This document shows positions 58,470-64,000 of a stretch of DNA of 64,000 nucleotides, piece by piece; the first letter of the stretch is position 1; every line of letters begins with the position of its first letter. Origin of the DNA: Rhodovulum steppense (GTDB lineage Bacteria > Pseudomonadota > Alphaproteobacteria > Rhodobacterales > Rhodobacteraceae). The notes under the pieces were generated by a model. It did not search any database and had not been told where the DNA came from. It saw only the letters and a program-made list of their open reading frames with translations. The position numbers and the translations under genes were made by a program. The stretch is from assembly GCF_004339675.1 (NCBI RefSeq), contig NZ_SLVM01000011.1, positions 43,165-107,164 on the forward strand, given 5' to 3'.

Positions 58470-59330
58470 TCAGACCGCGGCCTTGCGGCTTTGCTCGATA
58501 TAGATCTCGCGCAGCCGCCGCGCCACCGGGCCCGGCTTGCCGTCCCCCAGCGCCACGCCGTCGACCGACACCACCGGCATCACGAAGGTCGAGGCAGAGG
58601 TGATGAACGCCTCGTCCGCGGCCTGTGCCTCGTCGATGGTAAAGGGGCGTTCCTCGACCTGCATCTGCGCCTCGCGGGCAAAGGCCAGAACGGCGGCGCG
58701 GGTGATCCCGTGCAGGATCTCGTTGCCCAGCTGGCGGGTGACGATCCGGCCATCCTTGACGATATAGGCGTTGTTGCTGGTCCCTTCGGTCACGAAACCG
58801 TCCTCGACCATCCAGGCATCGTCCGCGCCCGCGCGCCTGGCCATCATCTTGCCCATCGAGGGATAGAGCAGTTGCACGGTCTTGATGTCGCGCCGGCCCC
58901 AGCGGATATCGGGGATCGAGATCACCTTGAGCCCGGTCTGCGCCGCGGGGCTGTCGACCAGCCCCTTGGACTGGGTGAACAGCACCACGGTCTGCGGCGT
59001 CTCGGCCGGATCGGGAAAGACGAAATCGCGGTCTTCGGGTGCGCCACGGGTGATCTGAAGATAGACCATGCCTTCGGTCACGTTGTTGCGCGCCACCAGT
59101 TCGCGATGGATCGCCAGCAACTCGCCCGATGTCAGCGGCGAGGGCATGTCCAACTCGGCCAGCGAGCGGTCCAGCCGCGCGGCATGGCCGGGGAAATCGA
59201 CCAGCTTGCCGTCGATGACGCTGGTCACCTCGTAGACCCCGTCGGCGAACAGGAAGCCGCGGTCGAAGACCGAGACCCTGGCCTGATCCTCGGGCAGATA
59301 CTCGCCATTGACATAGACGATCCGGCTCAT
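58470..59330 (-). CDS. D-amino-acid aminotransferase (class IV)
   Basis: A 286-residue PLP enzyme. VFDRGFLFADGVYEV and the Lys-containing DIKTVQLLYPSMGKMM, then EGTSNNAYIV, match D-alanine-type aminotransferases. It can link D-alanine and D-glutamate. ATG at 59330. It follows the dgcA-like gene by 32 bases on the same strand. Branched-chain or ADCL relatives are possible, but the context argues for D-amino acids. Confidence 0.88.
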   Translation of the reverse strand: MSRIVYVNGEYLPEDQARVSVFDRGFLFADGVYEVTSVIDGKLVDFPGHAARLDRSLAELDMPSPLTSGELLAIHRELVARNNVTEGMVYLQITRGAPEDRDFVFPDPAETPQTVVLFTQSKGLVDSPAAQTGLKVISIPDIRWGRRDIKTVQLLYPSMGKMMARRAGADDAWMVEDGFVTEGTSNNAYIVKDGRIVTRQLGNEILHGITRAAVLAFAREAQMQVEERPFTIDEAQAADEAFITSASTFVMPVVSVDGVALGDGKPGPVARRLREIYIEQSRKAAV

Positions 59331-59362
59331 CGCTCTGGTCCTTTCGCTCTTGCGGCCCGGCG

Positions 59363-60328
59363 TCAGCCCCACAGGAACGCATCGGGCGGATGCACGCCCT
59401 TCGCGTCGTAGCGCAGCGCATTGGGGCGGTCTTCGGCCAGAAGCAGCGGGCCGTCAAGATCCGTCACCGCCGCGCCCTGGGCCAGCACCACGGCGGGCGC
59501 CATGGCAAGGCTGGTGCCGACCATGCAGCCCACCATGATCCCGAATCCCTCGGCGCGGGCGGCCTTTTTCAGGGCCAGCGCCTCGGTCAGCCCGCCGGTC
59601 TTGTCGAGCTTGATATTGACCATGTCGTACTTGCCCTTGAGCCCCGGCAGCGAGGCGCGGTCATGGCAGCTTTCATCGGCGCAGACGGGCAGCGGGCGGG
59701 CGATCTCGGCCAGCATGTCGTCGGCCCCCGCGGGCAGGGGCTGTTCCACCATCTCGACCCCCAGCCGCACCAGATGCGGCGCAAGCTCGGCATAGATCTC
59801 GGGCGTCCAGCCCTCGTTCGCATCGACGATGATCCGCGATCTGGGCGCACCGGCGCGCACTGCCTCGATCCGGGCCATGTCGTCCTCGGTGCCCAGCTTG
59901 ACCTTCAGAAGCGGGCGATGGGCGTTCTGCTCGGCCGCCGCGCGCATGGTCTCGGACGTGCCCAGCGACAGGGTGTAGGCCGTGATGACGGGCTTGGGCG
60001 CGGGCAGGCCCGCCAGTTGCCACACCCGCCGGTCGGCCCGCTTGGCCGCCAGATCCCACAGCGCGCAATCGACGGCATTGCGGGCAGCCCCCGGCGGCAA
60101 CAGGTCCTGCAAGGCCGCGCGGTCGAACCGTTCTGGTAATCCGGCGATCTGGGCGGCGACGCTGTCGGGCGATTCGCCATAGCGGGCATAGGGCACGCAT
60201 TCGCCCCAGACCATCGCGCCATTGGCGGCGATCCGCACGGTCAGCACCTCGGCCGCGGTCCGGCTGCCGCGCGAGATGGCGAAGGGTTCTTTCAGGGCGA
60301 AGCTTTCGGGTGTGACGACGATCTGCAT
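59363..60328 (-). CDS. dgcA: dipeptide epimerase / N-acetyl-D-glutamate racemase-like (DgcA)
   Basis: A 321-residue enolase-superfamily enzyme. The Lys of the first half is in LLKVKLG, the metal ligands in IIVDANEGW, VEQPLP and CADESCHD, and the second Lys in NIKLDKTGGL. The family is annotated as L-Ala-D/L-Glu epimerase. Next to a DUF1611 gene it fits DgcA, which racemises N-acetyl-D-glutamate. It starts nine bases after the dgcN-like stop, so they form one operon. Confidence 0.88.
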   Translation of the reverse strand: MQIVVTPESFALKEPFAISRGSRTAAEVLTVRIAANGAMVWGECVPYARYGESPDSVAAQIAGLPERFDRAALQDLLPPGAARNAVDCALWDLAAKRADRRVWQLAGLPAPKPVITAYTLSLGTSETMRAAAEQNAHRPLLKVKLGTEDDMARIEAVRAGAPRSRIIVDANEGWTPEIYAELAPHLVRLGVEMVEQPLPAGADDMLAEIARPLPVCADESCHDRASLPGLKGKYDMVNIKLDKTGGLTEALALKKAARAEGFGIMVGCMVGTSLAMAPAVVLAQGAAVTDLDGPLLLAEDRPNALRYDAKGVHPPDAFLWG

Positions 60329-60337
60329 GGCCGCAGC

Positions 60338-61339
60338 CTACAGCGCCGCCAGCGCGTCCACCAGACGCCCCGCGCCCTGCCGGAACGGATCGACCGTGGG
60401 CAGCCCCATCCGCCGCTCGACACTTTCCAGATGCGCCAGCGCCTCGTCCTCGCCCATGGCGGCGGTGTTGATCGAGATGCCGACGACCTGGGCCGCGGGG
60501 TTGACCATCCGGGCCATGGCCAGCGACAGGTCGCGCAGCGCCTCCAGCTTGGGCAGGGCAAAGTGCGGCAGCCCGCGCATATGGGCGCGCGTGGGCTCAT
60601 GGCTCAGGATCAGCGCATCGGGTTGCCCGCCATGGATCAGCGCCAGCGTGACCCCGGAATAGGAGGGGTGGAACAGGCTGCCCTGACCCTCGATCAGATC
60701 CCAATGGTCGGGGTCGTTGTCGGGGGTCAGCCATTCCACGGCACCCGCCATGAAATCGGCCACCACCGCATCCAGCGGCACGCCGTCCCCGGTAATCAGG
60801 ATGCCGGTCTGCCCGGTCGGGCGGAACGTGGCCTTCATCCCGCGCGCCTGCATCTCGCGATCCATGGCAAGCGCGGTATACATCTTGCCGACCGAACAAT
60901 CGGTGCCGACCGCCAGACAGCGCCGACCCGACCGGCGCAGCCCGTTGGCGATGGGATAGGCGACCGGGGGCACCCGCACGTCATGCAAGTGCCGCCCGCA
61001 GGCGGCGGCGACCGCGGCCAGATCGGGTTCGTCGCGCAGCAGGTTGTGCAGGCCGCTGGCCAGATCGAAGCCTTCTTCCAGCGCGGCCACCAGTACCTTT
61101 TTCCAGGCCGGGCTGATGACCCCGCCGCGGTTCGCGACGCCCACCACCAGCGTCTTCGCGCCCGCCGCGCGCGCCTCGGTCAGCGTCATGTCGGGCAGGC
61201 GCAGGTCGGCCTTGCAGCCCTCCATCCGGAATTGCGCGACGGCGTTGCCGGGCCGCCAGTCGCGGATGCCCTGCGCGACCTTGGCGGCCAGCGGATCGGG
61301 CGCATCGCCCAGGAACAGCAGATAGGGGGTCTGGATCAT
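60338..61339 (-). CDS. dgcN: DUF1611 protein, D-glutamate N-acetyltransferase-like (DgcN)
   Basis: A 333-residue protein of the DUF1611 family. The P-loop-like GTDCSVGKMYTALAMDREM (about residues 138-156) and the VEGQGSLFHP-type IEGQGSLFHPSYSGV are typical. Family members named DgcN acetylate D-glutamate before DgcA racemises it. ATG at 61339 follows AGGGAG. First gene of the cluster. Confidence 0.88.
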   Translation of the reverse strand: MIQTPYLLFLGDAPDPLAAKVAQGIRDWRPGNAVAQFRMEGCKADLRLPDMTLTEARAAGAKTLVVGVANRGGVISPAWKKVLVAALEEGFDLASGLHNLLRDEPDLAAVAAACGRHLHDVRVPPVAYPIANGLRRSGRRCLAVGTDCSVGKMYTALAMDREMQARGMKATFRPTGQTGILITGDGVPLDAVVADFMAGAVEWLTPDNDPDHWDLIEGQGSLFHPSYSGVTLALIHGGQPDALILSHEPTRAHMRGLPHFALPKLEALRDLSLAMARMVNPAAQVVGISINTAAMGEDEALAHLESVERRMGLPTVDPFRQGAGRLVDALAAL

Positions 61340-61633
61340 CGCGGGGCTCCCTTGCGTTTGTCGGCCAGAGCCTAGCAAGGCGCGCAGGGATGTCCTGCCG
61401 ATCTGTGCCGGGAATGCGCCCGCGGCATGAAGGATCGTGTTCAAAACGACCAGATTACGCAAGAAACGTCGTGCAATCGCAGAAATACGCGAACCTTCCC
61501 CCGTTCCGGTGGTCCCATCCGCAGAATCGCGGGTGCCGACGCTGCGGCGCGGCGAAACCGCTTGCCCAGCCGGGCGCAATTTTCTATCCCCGAACCCGAA
61601 CGACCGGACAGATCCTTTCAAGGAGACCCGACC

Positions 61634-62593
61634 ATGAGCTTCCGCATCCAGCCCACCCCCGTCGCGCGCCCGAACCGCTGCCAGCTTTTCGGCCCCGGCT
61701 CGCGGCCCCAGCTGTTCGAGAAGATGGCGGCCAGCGCCGCGGATGTGATCAACCTCGATCTGGAGGATTCGGTCGCCCCCGACGACAAGGCGCAGGCCCG
61801 CAAGAACGTGATCCAGGCCATCGGCGATATCGACTGGGGCAACAAGACGCTGAGCGTGCGGATCAACGGGCTCGATTCGGGCTACTGGTATCGCGATGTG
61901 GTCGACCTGCTGGAACAGGCCTCCGACCGGCTGGATCTCATCATGATCCCCAAGGCGGGCTGCGCGGCCGATATCTATGCCGTCGATGCGCTGGTCACCT
62001 CGGTCGAGCGGGCGATGGGCCGCACCAAGCCGCTGGGCTTCGAGGTCATCATCGAATCGGCCGCCGGGATTTCCCATGTCGAGGAAATCGCCGCCGCCAG
62101 CCCCCGGCTTCAGGCGATGTCGCTGGGCGCCGCCGATTTCGCCGCCTCGATGGGGATGCAGACCACCGGCATCGGCGGCACGCAGGAAAACTACTACATG
62201 CACCATGCGGGGGCGAAATACTGGTCCGATCCCTGGCACTGGGCGCAGGCCAGCATCGTCGCCGCCTGCCGCACCCATGGCGTGCTGCCGGTCGACGGGC
62301 CGTTCGGCGATTTCTCGGATGACGAGGGGTTCTATGCCCAGGCGCGGCGCTCGGCCACGCTGGGCATGGTCGGCAAATGGGCGATCCATCCCAAGCAGGT
62401 GGCGCTGGCCAACGAGGTGTTCACGCCGTCCGAGGCGGCCGTGACCGAGGCGCGCGAGATCCTGGCCGCGATGGAAAAGGCCAAGGCCGAAGGCGCGGGC
62501 GCGACCGTCTACAAGGGCCGCCTGGTCGATATCGCCTCGATCAAGCAGGCCGAGGTGATCGTCAAGCAGGCCGAGATGATCGCCGGAACGTAA
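61634..62593 (+). CDS. mcl1: L-malyl-CoA / beta-methylmalyl-CoA lyase
   Basis: A 319-residue CitE-like lyase of the ethylmalonyl-CoA pathway. MSFRIQPTPVARPNRCQLF at the start, INLDLEDSVAP, and EVIIESAAGI match the Rhodobacter enzyme. AAGGAGA precedes the ATG by eight bases. Divergent from dgcN across 294 bp (61340-61633) that holds no gene I can support. Followed by a terminator. Confidence 0.94.
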   Translation: MSFRIQPTPVARPNRCQLFGPGSRPQLFEKMAASAADVINLDLEDSVAPDDKAQARKNVIQAIGDIDWGNKTLSVRINGLDSGYWYRDVVDLLEQASDRLDLIMIPKAGCAADIYAVDALVTSVERAMGRTKPLGFEVIIESAAGISHVEEIAAASPRLQAMSLGAADFAASMGMQTTGIGGTQENYYMHHAGAKYWSDPWHWAQASIVAACRTHGVLPVDGPFGDFSDDEGFYAQARRSATLGMVGKWAIHPKQVALANEVFTPSEAAVTEAREILAAMEKAKAEGAGATVYKGRLVDIASIKQAEVIVKQAEMIAGT

Positions 62594-62620
62594 CGCCGCG
62601 CGAACGCCGGGACCACGAGA

Positions 62621-62642
62621 CGGGGCCGCAAGGCCCCGTTTT
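62621..62642 (+). terminator. rho-independent terminator after mcl1
   Basis: CGGGGCC (62621-62627), loop GCAA, GGCCCCG (62632-62638), then TTTT. It lies 28 bases after the stop at 62593. Confidence 0.85.
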
Positions 62643-62796
62643 CCTGTCCGCCCGGCCCCGGCGGAACGCCGTCCGGCCCGCGCGGGGCAGGGGCCGACAG
62701 CCTCCCTTTTGCCGCCCGCATGGCCCGCCCCCCGTGCGCCCGCCGCCCGTTCTGCTATGGTCGCGCCGATCCGCGACACCAGACAGGGAGAGACCA

Positions 62797-63879
62797 ATGG
62801 CCGATCATGCCGACATCCGGACCACCGCAGGGCGCGGGCGGCTGTTCGACAGCGTGCTCGACACGATCGGGGACACGCCCGCGATCCGCATCAACAATCT
62901 GGGTCCGAAGGACGTGACGATCTACGTCAAGGCCGAGGCGTTCAACCCCGGCGCCTCGGTCAAGGACCGGCTGGCGGTGAACATCATCGAGGCGGCGGAA
63001 CGCTCGGGCGCGCTGAAACCCGGCCAGACCGTGGTCGAGGCGACCAGCGGAAATACCGGCATCGGGCTGGCCATGGTCTGCGCGGCCAAGGGCTATCCGC
63101 TGGTCATCACCATGGCCGAAAGCTTTTCGGTCGAACGCCGCCGGCTGATGCGGATGCTGGGCGCCAAGGTGGTGCTGACGCCCCGGGCCGACAAGGCGAT
63201 GGGCATGGTCCGCAAGGCGCAGGAACTGGCCGCGGCGAATGGCTGGTTCCTGGCCCACCAGTTCGAGACCGGGGCCAATGCCGATATCCACGAGGCGACG
63301 ACCGCGCGCGAGATCCTGGCCGATTTCGCCGGGCAGCGGCTGGATTACGTCGTCACGGGCTATGGCACGGGCGGCACGGTGACGGGGCTGGGCCGGGTGC
63401 TGCGCCGCGAACGGCCCGAGACCCGGATCATCCTGAGCGAGCCCGCCAATGCCGGGCTGATCGGCTCGGGGCAGGGGCAGGCGCGCAACGCGGAAGGCGA
63501 GCCCGAGGCCAGCCACCCCGCCTTCGAGCCGCATCCGATCCAGGGCTGGACGCCCGATTTCATCCCGCTGGTGCTGCAGGAGGCGATCGACAAGGGGTTC
63601 TACGACGAGCTGGTGCCGGTGACCGGGCCGGACGCCATCCGCCGGGCGCAGGATCTGGCGCGCAAGGAGGGCATCCTGACCGGCATCTCGGGCGGGGCGA
63701 GCTTCGCGGTCGCCCTGCAGGTGGCCGAGCGTGCGGAGCCGGGCTCGGTGATCCTGGCGATGCTGCCCGATACCGGCGAGCGTTACCTGTCGACGCCGCT
63801 GTTCGAGACCATCCCCGAGGACATGGACGAGGAGGAACGCGCGATTTCCGCCTCGACGCCGGGCTACCGGCTGGGCTGA
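62797..63879 (+). CDS. cysK: cysteine synthase A
   Basis: A 360-residue PLP enzyme that makes cysteine from O-acetylserine and sulfide. The PLP Lys is in FNPGASVKDRLA, TSGNTGIGLAM binds the substrate carboxylate, and GTGGTVTGLGR the phosphate. The first 15 residues extend beyond most CysK. AGGGAGAGACC precedes the ATG. Confidence 0.95.
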   Translation: MADHADIRTTAGRGRLFDSVLDTIGDTPAIRINNLGPKDVTIYVKAEAFNPGASVKDRLAVNIIEAAERSGALKPGQTVVEATSGNTGIGLAMVCAAKGYPLVITMAESFSVERRRLMRMLGAKVVLTPRADKAMGMVRKAQELAAANGWFLAHQFETGANADIHEATTAREILADFAGQRLDYVVTGYGTGGTVTGLGRVLRRERPETRIILSEPANAGLIGSGQGQARNAEGEPEASHPAFEPHPIQGWTPDFIPLVLQEAIDKGFYDELVPVTGPDAIRRAQDLARKEGILTGISGGASFAVALQVAERAEPGSVILAMLPDTGERYLSTPLFETIPEDMDEEERAISASTPGYRLG

Positions 63880-63914
63880 GGCGTTCCGGTTTCGGCTTGC
63901 TTGCGCAAGCCGAC

Positions 63915-64000
<86 letters not shown>

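Overview
The window looks like a chromosomal segment of a high-GC alphaproteobacterium of the Rhodobacteraceae (Rhodobacter/Paracoccus type). The evidence is the gene set: an RHH-less putA divergent from an Lrp-type putR, an L-malyl-CoA lyase next to cysK, a carA/yqeY pair, a metF/metR pair, DUF1244 and DUF1611 proteins, and short Rhodobacteraceae-style membrane proteins. There is no rRNA gene, so the genus cannot be fixed.

Layout. 1-0.6 kb: an AT-rich edge with an unknown gene. 0.7-15.3 kb: housekeeping genes (cold-shock protein, ArsC-like protein, thrS, valS, an orphan CoxL-like molybdenum hydroxylase, suhB, rhomboid, putA). 15.3-22.1 kb: putR, a secreted multidomain protein, a tRNA-Leu(UAA) split by a 214-nt group I intron, carA, yqeY, lipB and a secreted peptidoglycan-binding protein. 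22.17-33.39 kb: an integrated island in the 3' end of tRNA-Leu(GAG), bounded by 17-bp direct repeats. 33.8-39.7 kb: a polyamine-type ABC transporter operon and small genes. 39.7-51.6 kb: pepF, a short-chain dehydrogenase, a copper-related pair, metF/metR, 5-formyl-THF cyclo-ligase, mgtE, guanine deaminase, hisN-like phosphatase, an XRE regulator and a quinone oxidoreductase. 51.6-58.4 kb: a possibly damaged HTH gene, pyk, N-formylglutamate amidohydrolase, small proteins and a SulP transporter. 58.5-63.9 kb: a D-amino-acid cluster (D-amino-acid aminotransferase, dgcA-like, dgcN-like), L-malyl-CoA lyase and cysK. The last ~85 bases are homopolymer runs that look like an assembly artefact.

The island is the most unusual part and has two halves. 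The left half (22.2-27.8 kb) has clearly lower GC and carries a tyrosine integrase, a near-consensus sigma-70 promoter, six compact small genes and an SF2-type helicase-like protein, followed by three 9-bp repeat units. The right half (28.0-33.3 kb) has host-like GC and carries a serine recombinase, a small putative DNA-binding protein, a ParB/DGQH-type protein and, two bases downstream, an 891-aa helicase-nuclease resembling a type III restriction Res subunit but with no Mod methyltransferase nearby. That two-gene module is the best candidate here for an undescribed (probably defence) system.

Other points to check: the intron-bearing tRNA, a 68-bp repeat found twice identically and once as a diverged inverted copy, a low-GC patch inside valS, and the D-glutamate cluster. 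All family names come from reading motifs by eye; no database search was run.
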